DNA from: Palsa-89 sp963824345
Lineage (GTDB): Bacteria; Acidobacteriota; Terriglobia; Bryobacterales; Bryobacteraceae
Length of the DNA stretch: 64,000 nucleotides
Direction: 5' to 3'
NCBI GenBank assembly: GCA_963824345.1
Contig: CAWGOZ010000006.1
Location: 310,001 to 374,000 of the forward strand
Shown: piece after piece, positions 1 through 8,859 of the stretch
Position numbering within the stretch: the stretch's first letter is position 1
Layout: each line of letters begins with the position of its first letter
Translations under genes and position numbers: made by a program
The notes under the pieces: model-generated
Database searches by the model: none
What the model was told of the DNA's origin: nothing
What the model saw: the letters and a program-made list of their open reading frames with translations, nothing else

Positions 1-663
1 CCGGCGCTTCTCGCCAAAATCGAAGAAGGCTACGACATCGCCAGCGGCTGGCGCAAAGAACGCATGGATAACGCGATCACTCGCAAGATCCCGTCCCGCG
101 TCGCCAATTGGCTGATGGCGAAATCCTCCGGCGTGGCGCTGCGCGATTTCGGCACCACCTTCAAGGCTTACCGTGCTGAAGTGCTCAAGGACATCAATCT
201 CTATGGCGAGTTGCACCGCTTCATTCCCGCCCTCGCCAGTTTCTACGGCGCACGCATCGCCGAAGTGCCCATCAGCAATACGCCGCGCGTGGCGGGCGAT
301 TCGCACTATGGCCTGGGCCGCACCTTCAACGTGATGTTCGACATCCTGACCATCAAATTTCTGCTGAAATATTTCACCCGCCCGATGCACTTCTTCGGCC
401 GCGTGGGATTAGCGGGATTTGTGCTGGGATTCGTGATTCTTGGCGCGTTGGCGATCCAGAAGATATTCGGTCATGAACTGCTGATGGCGGACCACGGCCC
501 GCTGATGATCGCTGGCGGATTGCTGCTGCTGGGAGGGCTGATGATGTTCAGCACCGGCCTGTTGGGAGAAGTTTTGATGCGCACGTATTTCGAAAGCCAG
601 GGCCGGCGTATTTACGCGGTGCGCGAAGTCCGTTGCCGGCGTGAGCCTGTGGCGCCGGCGTAA
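1..663 (+). CDS. Family 2 glycosyltransferase with C-terminal membrane segments (5' end outside window)
   Basis: The frame is open from the first base, so the N-terminal GT-A nucleotide-binding half lies upstream. What remains begins with the GWRKER segment, followed by a region typical of DPM1/ArnC-like glycosyltransferases (DFGTTFKAYR, then LYGELHRFIPALA). These enzymes move a sugar from a nucleotide donor to a polyprenyl phosphate at the inner membrane. Two hydrophobic stretches near the C-terminus (about residues 130-150 and 165-185 of the visible part) fit the usual pair of transmembrane helices. Family assignment is firm; substrate is unknown. Confidence 0.85.
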   Translation, partial: PALLAKIEEGYDIASGWRKERMDNAITRKIPSRVANWLMAKSSGVALRDFGTTFKAYRAEVLKDINLYGELHRFIPALASFYGARIAEVPISNTPRVAGDSHYGLGRTFNVMFDILTIKFLLKYFTRPMHFFGRVGLAGFVLGFVILGALAIQKIFGHELLMADHGPLMIAGGLLLLGGLMMFSTGLLGEVLMRTYFESQGRRIYAVREVRCRREPVAPA

Positions 664-704
664 TCGTTGTAGGCGGTTACGAACACGGCCTCCCATCCCT
701 GCTG

Positions 705-1097
705 CTAGCTGTCGCGCGCTTTTTGGGCGTTGTCACTGAGCTTCTCCCAGCCGCGGTGGGTCAGCGTCACTCTTGCGCCCTCCGGCACGGCGGAAAAGGC
801 GACCTCCACGGTTTGCGCTTCCTTCTCGTCGCGGCCGGGATGGAAGCTGAACTCCACGCGGGCCGGTGGCTCCCACGCCAGCACTTTTCCCCAGGTGTAT
901 GGTTCGCCGGAGCTTGAGCGCTCGAAGATGCGGCCTCCGGCACGCGGCTCGAATATAACCTCCGCGGGTCGGTCCTTGAACTCGCTCGCGTAAGCGACAA
1001 CGGAATGAGTGGCGGCCGGCCACCACATGCTGAAATCGGCCGTGAAGTAGTGGAAAGCCTCTTCAGGCGTGCATGCCACTGTTATCGTCTTCACCAC
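705..1097 (-). CDS. AHSA1/SRPBCC-domain protein
   Basis: The product of about 130 residues shows the Activator of Hsp90 ATPase homologue (AHSA1) START-like fold pattern: TPEEAFHYFTADFSMWWP near the start, RAGGRIFE in the middle, and an AxVxLTHRGWE ending. Such proteins are small hydrophobic-ligand-binding folds commonly paired with ArsR regulators. I chose the GTG at 1097 because GTGGTGA overlaps the stop of the ArsR frame (1091), the arrangement expected for translational coupling; a second GTG at 1094 is equally possible. The same frame is open upstream to 1361 and reads partly through the ArsR gene. Ligand and role are unknown. Confidence 0.72.
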   Translation of the reverse strand: MVKTITVACTPEEAFHYFTADFSMWWPAATHSVVAYASEFKDRPAEVIFEPRAGGRIFERSSSGEPYTWGKVLAWEPPARVEFSFHPGRDEKEAQTVEVAFSAVPEGARVTLTHRGWEKLSDNAQKARDS

Positions 1098-1421
1098 CGG
1101 TTCAATCGAGAGGCGGTTGATGGTCGTTCCACCATGTACGCGGCGAAGGCCTTTAGCGCCGCCTGCCACATGGAATCGGCATACTCCCGCAGCCCGACGA
1201 AGCCGGCGGGATTGAGGCGGAAATAAATGCCGCGTGCCGCGCCGGTGTTCACGGACCAGTTGCGCTTCCTTCAGGACCTTGAGGTGTTGCGACACGGCCG
1301 GACGGCTCACGGGCAACTGGCGCGCCAGTTCGCCTACCGGCAGCGGCGTGTCGCGCAACAATTCCAGCAGCGAACGGCGGGTGGGGTCTGCCAGAAGCGC
1401 AAGTGCGTTTCTTCGATGCGG
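1091..1421 (-). pseudogene. ArsR-family regulator, frame-disrupted
   Basis: The N-terminal part reads LADPTRRSLLELLRDT, then PVGELARQLPVSRPAVSQHL and KVLKEAQLVREHRRGTRHLF, a clear ArsR winged helix. The continuation (RLNPAGFVGLREYADSMWQ, then AALKAFAAYMV) sits in another frame; removing one C near 1219 joins them perfectly. In addition, no ATG, GTG or TTG precedes LADPTRR in frame after the TrmB stop at 1423; the first in-frame TTG (1361) is already inside the helix-turn-helix domain. Two lesions suggest a decayed gene, although a sequencing error at the C run would explain one of them. It would normally repress or pair with the AHSA1 gene. Confidence 0.6.
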
Positions 1422-1422
1422 G

Positions 1423-2283
1423 CTAGCTCTCCGCCGCCGCTGGCGTGGCCGCGAACTCGATCACCTTGCCGCTCAACCTGCGGCGCCAGTAGCTCTCGAA
1501 CAATCCCTTCATGGCCTCGCCCATGCCGGCGTGCTCGAAGACGATCGCGGTCCAAGTGGGCCGCGTGATCACGGGATCCAGCAGCGCCACCAATCCCCGC
1601 GCGCCGTCGAAGACCGCGAGTTTCATGGGCAGCGAATCGGCCTGGGCCACTTCCACGCCCGACGACTCGTATTCTCCCAGCCGCTGGCGATGCGCCAAAT
1701 CCAGCGTACCCGCTTCGATCAACAGGCGGCAGGTCGCCCCGCGCAACCGGGCTTGCTTCACCAATTGTTCGTCGAGGGGATCCACCGCGTAGGGCGGCCG
1801 CGAGAACTCCAGATACTCGTGCCGGACATCGGAGAGCATCCGGCGATATTGCTGGGCAATCTGCTCGGGGTCGTTCACGATCCTGAGATACTCGAGCGTG
1901 CCGCGCTCGCCCTGCCCTTCCGAATAGGAGGCCGCCAGATCCACGACCAGGCTGTCGGCCATGCGGGTTTGATCGGTGAGCTCGCGCTGCAGCATCTGCG
2001 CGCGGCGAGCCAGATAACTGGGCACCGCCAGACTCGGCTCGACCGCCGAAAACAGCTTGGTCTTCTCCTGGACCACCTGTGCGAAACCCTTTTCCACCAG
2101 GCTGTCGAGCACTTCGTAAATCTTCTGGCGCGGCACGTGCGCGCGGGCCGCCAATTCGATGGCTTTGAAGCGCGGATGGCCGATCAGGACCAGGTAGGAA
2201 CGCGCCTCGTAAGCGTTCAGGCCCAATTGCTGGAGCCTGCGCCAGAAGCGCTGAAAGTCCAGCTCGGGTAGTTCCGTGGTCAT
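1423..2283 (-). CDS. TrmB-family transcriptional regulator
   Basis: A 286-residue protein starting MTTELPEL. Residues about 15-85 form a TrmB winged helix (LGLNAYEARSYLVLIG, then RQKIYEVLDSLVEKGFA), followed by a coiled linker and a C-terminal PLD-like sensor domain (YLEFSRPPYAVD, LRGATCRLLIEAG). TrmB proteins are sugar- or metabolite-sensing regulators, most common in archaea but present in bacteria. The frame extends 18 codons further upstream; I prefer 2283 because it begins the conserved part. It is transcribed divergently from the AAA+/VWA pair, 71 bp away, so it may control that pair (inference). Confidence 0.75.
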   Translation of the reverse strand: MTTELPELDFQRFWRRLQQLGLNAYEARSYLVLIGHPRFKAIELAARAHVPRQKIYEVLDSLVEKGFAQVVQEKTKLFSAVEPSLAVPSYLARRAQMLQRELTDQTRMADSLVVDLAASYSEGQGERGTLEYLRIVNDPEQIAQQYRRMLSDVRHEYLEFSRPPYAVDPLDEQLVKQARLRGATCRLLIEAGTLDLAHRQRLGEYESSGVEVAQADSLPMKLAVFDGARGLVALLDPVITRPTWTAIVFEHAGMGEAMKGLFESYWRRRLSGKVIEFAATPAAAES

Positions 2284-2354
2284 TGGGAACCATGAGCATA
2301 TCAGATGCCCCGCGGCGTTTGTTGTTAGAATCCTCATAGATCCTCTTCATCGTT

Positions 2355-3839
2355 ATGCCTGAACTACCTACTACCCTCGGAGCGTTAAAAGACAGCAAAT
2401 TCGGCGAGCGGCACCTGGGCGAACGGACCGTGAAAAGCGAGCTGCGCGAGAATCTGATCTGCAAGCTCCAGCGCGGAGAAGACCTGTTCCCCGGCGTGGT
2501 CGGCTACGAAGACACGGTGATTCCGCAGATTGTGAATGCCGTAATGTCGCGGCACAATTTCATCCTGCTGGGTTTGCGCGGGCAGGCCAAGACCCGCATC
2601 ATCCGCATGCTCACCGGACTCCTTGACGAACACCTGCCGTACGTGGCCGGATGCGAAATCCGCGATAACCCATTTCATCCCATCTGCCGGCGCTGCCGCG
2701 ATCTAGTGGCCGAGCAGGGCGACAAGACCCACATCGCTTGGCTCGACCGCGACCATCGCTATGTGGAAAAGCTCGCGACCCCGGACGTCACCATAGCCGA
2801 CATGATCGGCGACATCGATCCCATCAAAGCCGCACGCGGCGGGCACGAGTTGGGCAACGAGGCAACCGTTCACTACGGCTTGCTGCCCCGCGCCAACCGC
2901 GGCATTTTCGCCATCAACGAACTACCCGATCTGGCGGGCAAGATCCAGGTGGGATTGTTCAACATCATGCAGGAAGGCGACGTGCAGATCAAAGGCTACC
3001 CGGTGCGCTTGCCGCTGGACATCATGCTGGTGTTCACGGCCAATCCGGAGGATTACACCGCGCGCGGCAAAATTATTACGCCGCTCAAGGACCGCATCGG
3101 CAGCGAGATTCGCACTCACTATCCGCTGACCGTGGAGCAAGGCCTTTCCATCACCAGGCAGGAATCCTGGGTGGAACGCGCCTCGCCTGTTCGGCTGGAA
3201 GTACCGCAATACATTCGCGAGATCGTGGAGCAGCTGGCGTTCCTAGCGCGCGAAGACAAACGCGTGGACAAGCGCTCCGGCGTATCGCAGCGGCTGCCGA
3301 TTTCGGCGCTGGAAAACGTGATTTCCAATGCCGAGCGGCGGGCGCTGAAATCCCGCGAGGATCTGGCTGTGCCGCGCGTGCTGGATATTTACGCCGCGCT
3401 GCCCTCCATCACCGGCAAGTTGGAGCTGGAATACGAAGGCGAGCTGAAGGGCGGCGACAACATCGCCCGCGAGCTGATCCGAGCGGCCGTCGGCAAGGTG
3501 TACACGAACTCGTTCGAGGGCGTGAACGTTTCTCAAATCGTGCAGTGGTTTGAGATGGGCGGATCGCTGAAGCTGGACGAGTCGGTGGACTCGGCCGATG
3601 TGGTCAAACAGCTTGCGAAGATCCAAGGGCTGATGGAAAAGACTGGAGCGCTTGGACTGGGAGCCAGTGAGCCGGACGCGGTGCGCGCCTCGGCCGCCGA
3701 GTTCATTCTGGAGGGTCTTTACGCCCATCGTCGCATCAGCCGCAACGAAGAGATGGGATTCACGGCCGGCGAGCGCAAGCGGGAACCACCCGAGGGTGGC
3801 GAAGGCGGCCGGCGGCCACCCCGAAAGCAGTTCAATTAG
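2355..3839 (+). CDS. AAA+ ATPase of the magnesium-chelatase/MoxR type
   Basis: 494 residues. An N-terminal AAA+ core has a Walker A-like GLRGQAKT, a Walker B-like IFAINELPDL in place of the usual DE, sensor 1 VFTANPEDY and an arginine-finger region TPLKDRIGSEI. The C-terminal third is helical and charged, ending in a Glu/Gly/Arg-rich tail. Such ATPases are related to BchI/ChlI and MoxR and work with a VWA-domain partner to remodel or load cofactors into a client. Here the partner is the next gene, 14 bp downstream. The client is not evident. The family is certain, the process is not. Confidence 0.85.
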   Translation: MPELPTTLGALKDSKFGERHLGERTVKSELRENLICKLQRGEDLFPGVVGYEDTVIPQIVNAVMSRHNFILLGLRGQAKTRIIRMLTGLLDEHLPYVAGCEIRDNPFHPICRRCRDLVAEQGDKTHIAWLDRDHRYVEKLATPDVTIADMIGDIDPIKAARGGHELGNEATVHYGLLPRANRGIFAINELPDLAGKIQVGLFNIMQEGDVQIKGYPVRLPLDIMLVFTANPEDYTARGKIITPLKDRIGSEIRTHYPLTVEQGLSITRQESWVERASPVRLEVPQYIREIVEQLAFLAREDKRVDKRSGVSQRLPISALENVISNAERRALKSREDLAVPRVLDIYAALPSITGKLELEYEGELKGGDNIARELIRAAVGKVYTNSFEGVNVSQIVQWFEMGGSLKLDESVDSADVVKQLAKIQGLMEKTGALGLGASEPDAVRASAAEFILEGLYAHRRISRNEEMGFTAGERKREPPEGGEGGRRPPRKQFN

Positions 3840-3853
3840 GGAAGCAGGCAGTC

Positions 3854-5089
3854 ATGAAGTGGATTAATTACTCCCGTTTCACCGGCGACGATTTCGGACT
3901 CAGCTCCGAAGATCTTCTCAAGGCCCTGTCGGACTTCTTTCTTGAGAGCGGATTTCAGAACCAATACATGGGCTTCAGCGAGTGGAACCAGCATACGCTG
4001 GAAGACTTGAAAAACGCGCTGCAGCGGGCGCTCGAACAAGGCGAGATGTTCGATCCGGAAAAAGCGCAGCAAATCCAGCAAGCGCTGGAGAACATGACGC
4101 CCGAGCAGATGGACGACCTGATGAATCGCCTGGTGCAGAAACTGGCGGACGACGGCTACATCAACACCGATCAGCCGCAGGCCAACGAAAGCGGTCCGGG
4201 CGGCATGGGCAACGCCGATAGCAAGGTGGATGTCAAGATTACCGACAAATCCATCGACTTCCTGGGATTCAAAACGCTGAAGGATCTGCTTGGTTCTCTC
4301 GGCAAATCCAGCTTCGGCGCTCATGACACGCGCGATCTCGCCACCGGCGTCGAGACCAGCGGCGCGGCCAAAGCTTATGAATTCGGCGACACGCTGAACC
4401 TGGATATTAGTCAAACTTTGTTCTCGGCCATTCAACGCGAGGGCGTTAAGGTGCCGCTCAACCTCGAATATTCCGACCTGCACGTGCACCAGTCCGAATA
4501 TCAAAGCTCCTGCGCCACGGTGCTGATGCTGGATTGCAGCCACAGCATGATTCTGTATGGCGAGGATCGCTTCACGCCGGCCAAGAAGGTGGCGCTAGCG
4601 CTCGCGCACTTGATCCGCACGCAGTATCCGGGCGACAGCCTGCGCGTGGTTCTGTTCCACGATTCAGCCGAGGAGCTGCGAATTTCCGAGCTGGCGCGAG
4701 TGCAGGTGGGTCCTTACTACACCAACACGCGCGATGGCTTGATCCTGGCGCAGCGGCTGCTGAACCAGGAAAAGAAGGACATGAAGCAGATCATCATGAT
4801 CACCGACGGCAAGCCCTCGGCCTTGACGCTCGAAGACGGGCGCATGTACCGCAACGCCTTCGGCCTGGATCCGCTGGTGATCAGCAAAACGCTCGAAGAG
4901 GTGGGCCGCTGCAAGAAGCAGGGGATCCTGATCAACACGTTTATGCTCGCGAGCGATTTCGGCCTGGTGAACTTCGTGCAGAAAGTTACGGAGCTGTGCC
5001 GGGGCAAAGCGTATTTCACCACGCCTTACAATCTGGGGCAATATTTGCTGATGGATTACATGAACCGCAAGACGCGGACCATTCACTAA
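3854..5089 (+). CDS. VWA-domain protein, partner of the upstream AAA+ ATPase
   Basis: 411 residues. The N-terminal half is helical and acidic (EQGEMFDPEKAQQIQQALEN). The C-terminal half is a von Willebrand A domain with the metal-ion MIDAS motif in CATVLMLDCSHSMILYGEDR, a second site around MITDGKPSAL, and a terminal helix. AAA+/VWA pairs (BchI-BchD, NorQ-NorD, CoxD-CoxE, MoxR-VWA) couple ATP hydrolysis to protein or cofactor maturation. No signal peptide is seen, so it is probably cytoplasmic. Start ATG follows a GGAAGCAGG-type ribosome site. Confidence 0.85.
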   Translation: MKWINYSRFTGDDFGLSSEDLLKALSDFFLESGFQNQYMGFSEWNQHTLEDLKNALQRALEQGEMFDPEKAQQIQQALENMTPEQMDDLMNRLVQKLADDGYINTDQPQANESGPGGMGNADSKVDVKITDKSIDFLGFKTLKDLLGSLGKSSFGAHDTRDLATGVETSGAAKAYEFGDTLNLDISQTLFSAIQREGVKVPLNLEYSDLHVHQSEYQSSCATVLMLDCSHSMILYGEDRFTPAKKVALALAHLIRTQYPGDSLRVVLFHDSAEELRISELARVQVGPYYTNTRDGLILAQRLLNQEKKDMKQIIMITDGKPSALTLEDGRMYRNAFGLDPLVISKTLEEVGRCKKQGILINTFMLASDFGLVNFVQKVTELCRGKAYFTTPYNLGQYLLMDYMNRKTRTIH

Positions 5090-5110
5090 GCTCCGCTCGT
5101 GGTTCTGAAC

Positions 5111-5701
5111 CTATTTCTTGAGTAGTTCGGGAAAATACTCCTTGGTCTTTTCAACCTTAGGAACCGCCACGCTCGCCACGTACGGATTCCGCGGGTTCAG
5201 GCTGCAGTAATTCTGGTGGTATCCTTCCGCTGGATAGAAAGCCTTCAGCGGAGTGACCTCGGTAACGATGGGAGAGCGGAAGACTTTGGCCTGATCCAAC
5301 TGTTGGATGTAGGCTTCGGCGATGCGCTTCTGCTCGGGATCGGAATAGAAAATGGCCGATCGATATTGGGTTCCGACATCGTGCCCTTGCCGATTGAGCT
5401 GCGTGGGATCGTGCGCCACGCTGAAGAAGATCTTGAGCAGTTGCCCGTAGGAAATCTTGCCGGGATCGTAGGTGATCTGGATCGCTTCGGCGTGCCCGGT
5501 TCTACCGCCGCACACCGCTTCGTAGTTGGCGGTTGCGCGCTCGCCGCCGGAGTATCCGGAGACCACTTTTTCCACGCCCGCAATCTGCACGAAGACCGCC
5601 TCGGTGCACCAGAAACAGCCTCCCGCCAGCACGGCGGTTTGCGGCGCAGAGGAAACACTTTTCGGGTCAATTGCGGGATCGGGAAAGTCTGCGGCAGCCA
5701 T
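5111..5701 (-). CDS. msrA: Peptide-methionine (S)-S-oxide reductase
   Basis: 196 residues from the ATG at 5701. The GGCFWC motif contains the catalytic Cys29 and Cys32, followed by GVEKVVSGYSGG, TGHAEAIQITYDP, the FFSVAHDPTQLNRQGHDVGTQYRS block and EGYHQNY, all hallmarks of MsrA. The enzyme repairs oxidised methionine using thioredoxin. The reading frame extends upstream to 5980 but that part does not resemble MsrA. A longer start at GTG 5722 is possible. The gene converges on the VWA gene with only 21 bp between them. Confidence 0.93.
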   Translation of the reverse strand: MAAADFPDPAIDPKSVSSAPQTAVLAGGCFWCTEAVFVQIAGVEKVVSGYSGGERATANYEAVCGGRTGHAEAIQITYDPGKISYGQLLKIFFSVAHDPTQLNRQGHDVGTQYRSAIFYSDPEQKRIAEAYIQQLDQAKVFRSPIVTEVTPLKAFYPAEGYHQNYCSLNPRNPYVASVAVPKVEKTKEYFPELLKK

Positions 5702-5836
5702 CGCTTTTTCAAACGGTAACACAGCGGCCACCCTCTTTTGCCGCGAGTTCAAACGTGGTATTGTCTGTTCTAGCTGAGACACTGCCGCGGATCGATTCGA
5801 GACCCGGCAGGCCGGCAAATTAAAAGGAGCTACCTC

Positions 5837-7315
5837 ATGGCATCTGTATTGTCCTCTCCCTCCAAGAATCGAGTTGCCGTATCGGCGACCAAACTTCTGA
5901 TCAACAATAAGTGGGTAAACAGCCAGTCCGGCAAGACGTTCCCCACCATCAATCCAACCACCGGCGAAGAGATCTGCCAAGTGGCCGAAGCCGATGCCGC
6001 GGACGTGGATCTAGCGGTGAAAGCAGCGCGCACGGCGTTCGAGCACGGGCCGTGGCACAAGACCTCCGGCGTCGAGAGAGCGCGGCTGTTGAACCGGCTG
6101 GCCGATCTCATCGAAAAGAACGCCGACGAATTGGCCCGGCTGGAGTCCATGGACAACGGCAAACCGCTGGGCGAAGCGAGAGCTTTCGATGTCGCGGCCA
6201 CCATCGGCTGCTATCGTTATTTCGCGGGCTGGGCAGATAAAGTGATGGGCAAGACCATCCCCATCGAAGGTCCGTACTTCTGCTACACGCGGCACGAGGC
6301 AATCGGCGTATGCGGGCAGATCATTCCCTGGAATTTTCCGATGTTGATGCAAGCCTGGAAGCTCGCGCCGGCGCTGGCCACCGGCAATACCAGCGTTTTG
6401 AAACCCGCCGAGCAGACCCCGCTGTCGGCGCTGCGCATCGGCGAGTTGATCCTGGAAGCCGGTTTCCCGGCCGGCGTGGTGAATATTCTTCCCGGCTATG
6501 GACCCACCGCCGGCGCCGCCATCGCGAACCACATGGACGTCGACAAAGTCGCTTTCACCGGTTCCACCGAAGTGGGGCATCTCATCATGCAAGCGGCGGG
6601 CAAATCGAATCTGAAGCGCGTTTCTTTGGAGCTCGGCGGCAAGAGCCCGAACATCGTTTTCGCGGACGCCGACATGGATCAGGCTATCGAGGGCTCGCAC
6701 ATGGGGCTGTTCTTCAATCAGGGACAGGTCTGCTGCGCCGGCTCGCGCGTGTTCGTCGAAGAGAAGATTTACGACCGGTTTGTGGAACAGAGCACCTCCC
6801 GCGCGCAGAGGAGAACCGTGGGCGATCCGTTCGAAGCGGGCACCGAACAAGGTCCGCAAGTGGATCAGACGCAGCTTGAAAAGGTGTTGGGCTATATTGA
6901 GGCCGGCCAAAGCGAAGGCGCCAAGCTCAACTGTGGCGGGGCGCGCGTGGGAGACCGCGGCTATTTCGTCGAACCGACCATTTTCTCCGACGTTCAGGAC
7001 AACATGAAGATCGCCAAGGAGGAAATCTTTGGCCCGGTGATGAGCATCATCCGCTTCAAGAACCTGGATGAAGTGATCGATCGCGCCAACAAGACTACCT
7101 ACGGGCTGGCGGCCGGCGTGTGGACCAAGGACATCGGCAAAGCTTTGGCGATCGCCAACAATGTGAAGGCAGGCACGGTCTGGGTGAACTGCTACAACGT
7201 GGTGGATAGCGCTGCGCCGTTCGGCGGATTCAAACAGTCCGGCATCGGCAGGGAGCTCGGCGAGTACGGGCTGCAGCAGTACACCGAAGTGAAAAACGTT
7301 GTCGTGAAGCTATAG
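5837..7315 (+). CDS. NAD(P)-dependent aldehyde dehydrogenase
   Basis: 492 residues, full length for the ALDH superfamily and closest in pattern to retinal/acetaldehyde-type enzymes. Visible elements are PWNFPMLMQAWKLAPALATGN, the cofactor-binding FTGSTEVG, the general base in LELGGKSPN, the catalytic Cys299 in FNQGQVCCAGSR, and the C-terminal PFGGFKQSGIGRELG. It oxidises an aldehyde to the acid. An AAAGGAGC ribosome site precedes the ATG. It is followed by a second aldehyde dehydrogenase, separated by a hairpin. Confidence 0.92.
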   Translation: MASVLSSPSKNRVAVSATKLLINNKWVNSQSGKTFPTINPTTGEEICQVAEADAADVDLAVKAARTAFEHGPWHKTSGVERARLLNRLADLIEKNADELARLESMDNGKPLGEARAFDVAATIGCYRYFAGWADKVMGKTIPIEGPYFCYTRHEAIGVCGQIIPWNFPMLMQAWKLAPALATGNTSVLKPAEQTPLSALRIGELILEAGFPAGVVNILPGYGPTAGAAIANHMDVDKVAFTGSTEVGHLIMQAAGKSNLKRVSLELGGKSPNIVFADADMDQAIEGSHMGLFFNQGQVCCAGSRVFVEEKIYDRFVEQSTSRAQRRTVGDPFEAGTEQGPQVDQTQLEKVLGYIEAGQSEGAKLNCGGARVGDRGYFVEPTIFSDVQDNMKIAKEEIFGPVMSIIRFKNLDEVIDRANKTTYGLAAGVWTKDIGKALAIANNVKAGTVWVNCYNVVDSAAPFGGFKQSGIGRELGEYGLQQYTEVKNVVVKL

Positions 7316-7336
7316 TGGTTAAGCTGTAACCGCAAG

Positions 7337-7368
7337 CGGGGCTGGCGTGTCTGCGCGCGCCGGCCCCG
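7337..7368 (+). terminator. GC-rich hairpin between the two aldehyde dehydrogenase genes
   Basis: CGGGGCTGGCG pairs with CGCCGGCCCCG (one bulge) around a 10-base loop and is followed by AATAATTTA. The trailing run is not a pure T tract, so it could be a weak terminator or attenuator setting the ratio of the two genes, or an mRNA stabiliser. Confidence 0.5.
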
Positions 7369-7379
7369 AATAATTTACT

Positions 7380-8855
7380 ATGCAGGCAACCATAACCGAA
7401 AAATTGCTGGATCCCTCCGTCTGGGAAAAGCGCTACTTCGATGGGGCCTGGAATATCGCGCCCGCCACCATTCGAGTTCGCGAGCCGGCAACTGGAATCG
7501 AGCTGGGTATTGCCGGCGCCGGAACAGCCGAACTAGCCGTGGAGCTTACCGAGCGAGCAGCCCGCGCGCAACCGAAATGGGCCGAGACTCCACCCGACGA
7601 TCGGGCTCGCATCCTGCGCCAAGCGGCGAAGGTGATCGAGGAGAATTCCCCAGAGATCGTGAGCTGGATCATTCGCGAGACCGGCGGAGTTGCGGCCAAA
7701 GCCGGCTTCGAAATCGGGGTGGCCACCGGCGAGCTGTATCATTCGGCGGCGCTGCTCACGCAGCCCATCGGCCAGATCCTGCCTTCCGCGGACTCCGAGC
7801 GCATGAGCCTGGCTCGCCGCGTTCCGGTCGGCGTGGTGAGTGTGATCACGCCCTGGAACGTTCCGCTGGTGCTCTCCATGCGTTCGGTGGCGCCCGCTCT
7901 GGCGTTGGGAAATGCGGTGGTGTTGAAGCCGGATCCGCAAACCCCCGTCTGCGGCGGCTTCCTTTTGGCGCGCCTGTTTGAAGAAGCAGGCTTGCCGCCG
8001 GGCTTGTTAGCCGTTTTGCCGGGCGGCGCCGAAGTCGGCGAAGCGCTGGTGACGGCTCCCTCAGTCCGCTTGGTGACGTTCACCGGTTCAAGCGCGGTTG
8101 GGCGGCGCGTCGGCGAACTTGCCGGGCGCAATCTCAAGAAGGTGTCGCTTGAGCTGGGCGGCAACAGTCCCATGCTGGTGCTGGACGATTGCGACCTCGA
8201 TGCAGCCAGCTCGGCCGGGGCTTGGGGATCGTTCCTGCATCAGGGCCAGATCTGCATGGCCACCAGCCGCCACATCGTGATGCGCAGCGTTGCGGATGCT
8301 TACCTGCGGAAGCTGGCGGCGAGGGCGGCGGCGCTTCCGGTGGGCGATCCGTTCCGCCAGGAAGTCGCCATCGGTCCGCTTATCAATGAGAAGCAACTGA
8401 ATAAGGTGCACGGCATTGTGACCGACTCGGTGGCTGCGGGCGCGGACCTGGTGACGGGCGGCACCCATGATGGCCTGTTCTACAAACCCACCGTGCTCGG
8501 CAACGTGGCATCCAAAACCCGCGCGTTTCAGGAAGAGATCTTCGGGCCGGTAGCGCCCGTGACCATCGCCGAAGACGAAGATCACGCCGTTGAACTGGCC
8601 AATCAAACGGGCTATGGCCTGGCTGCCGCGGTGCAGACCGGATCGGTGGAGCGCGGCCTTCGCGTGGCGCGCAAGCTGAAAGCCGGAATGGTTCACATCA
8701 ACGATCAGACCATTGCCGATCATCCCGGCATCCCGATGGGCGGAATGGGCCAGTCCGGCAACGGCACGCGCTTCGGAAGCACCACCAATCTGGACGAGTT
8801 CACCGAGTGGCAGTGGGTTACCGTAAGCGGCAAGCCCGCGCGGTATCCGTTTTAG
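7380..8855 (+). CDS. Aldehyde dehydrogenase, benzaldehyde/vanillin dehydrogenase type
   Basis: 491 residues. It has PWNVPLVLSMRSVAPALALGN, the cofactor motif FTGSSAVGRRVGE, the base-containing LELGGNSP, the catalytic cysteine (about residue 292) in HQGQICMATSR, and GGMGQSGNGTRFG near the end. The HQGQICM signature and overall order resemble the aromatic aldehyde dehydrogenase branch (XylC/vanillin dehydrogenase) rather than its neighbour. It starts at an ATG 11 bases beyond the intergenic hairpin. Substrate assignment is by resemblance only. Confidence 0.88.
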   Translation: MQATITEKLLDPSVWEKRYFDGAWNIAPATIRVREPATGIELGIAGAGTAELAVELTERAARAQPKWAETPPDDRARILRQAAKVIEENSPEIVSWIIRETGGVAAKAGFEIGVATGELYHSAALLTQPIGQILPSADSERMSLARRVPVGVVSVITPWNVPLVLSMRSVAPALALGNAVVLKPDPQTPVCGGFLLARLFEEAGLPPGLLAVLPGGAEVGEALVTAPSVRLVTFTGSSAVGRRVGELAGRNLKKVSLELGGNSPMLVLDDCDLDAASSAGAWGSFLHQGQICMATSRHIVMRSVADAYLRKLAARAAALPVGDPFRQEVAIGPLINEKQLNKVHGIVTDSVAAGADLVTGGTHDGLFYKPTVLGNVASKTRAFQEEIFGPVAPVTIAEDEDHAVELANQTGYGLAAAVQTGSVERGLRVARKLKAGMVHINDQTIADHPGIPMGGMGQSGNGTRFGSTTNLDEFTEWQWVTVSGKPARYPF

Positions 8856-8859
8856 CAGC

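Noticed and set aside
1234..2271. 345-codon plus-strand frame opposite the TrmB gene
   Set aside because: No domain pattern; the minus strand has a coherent winged helix and sensor domain.
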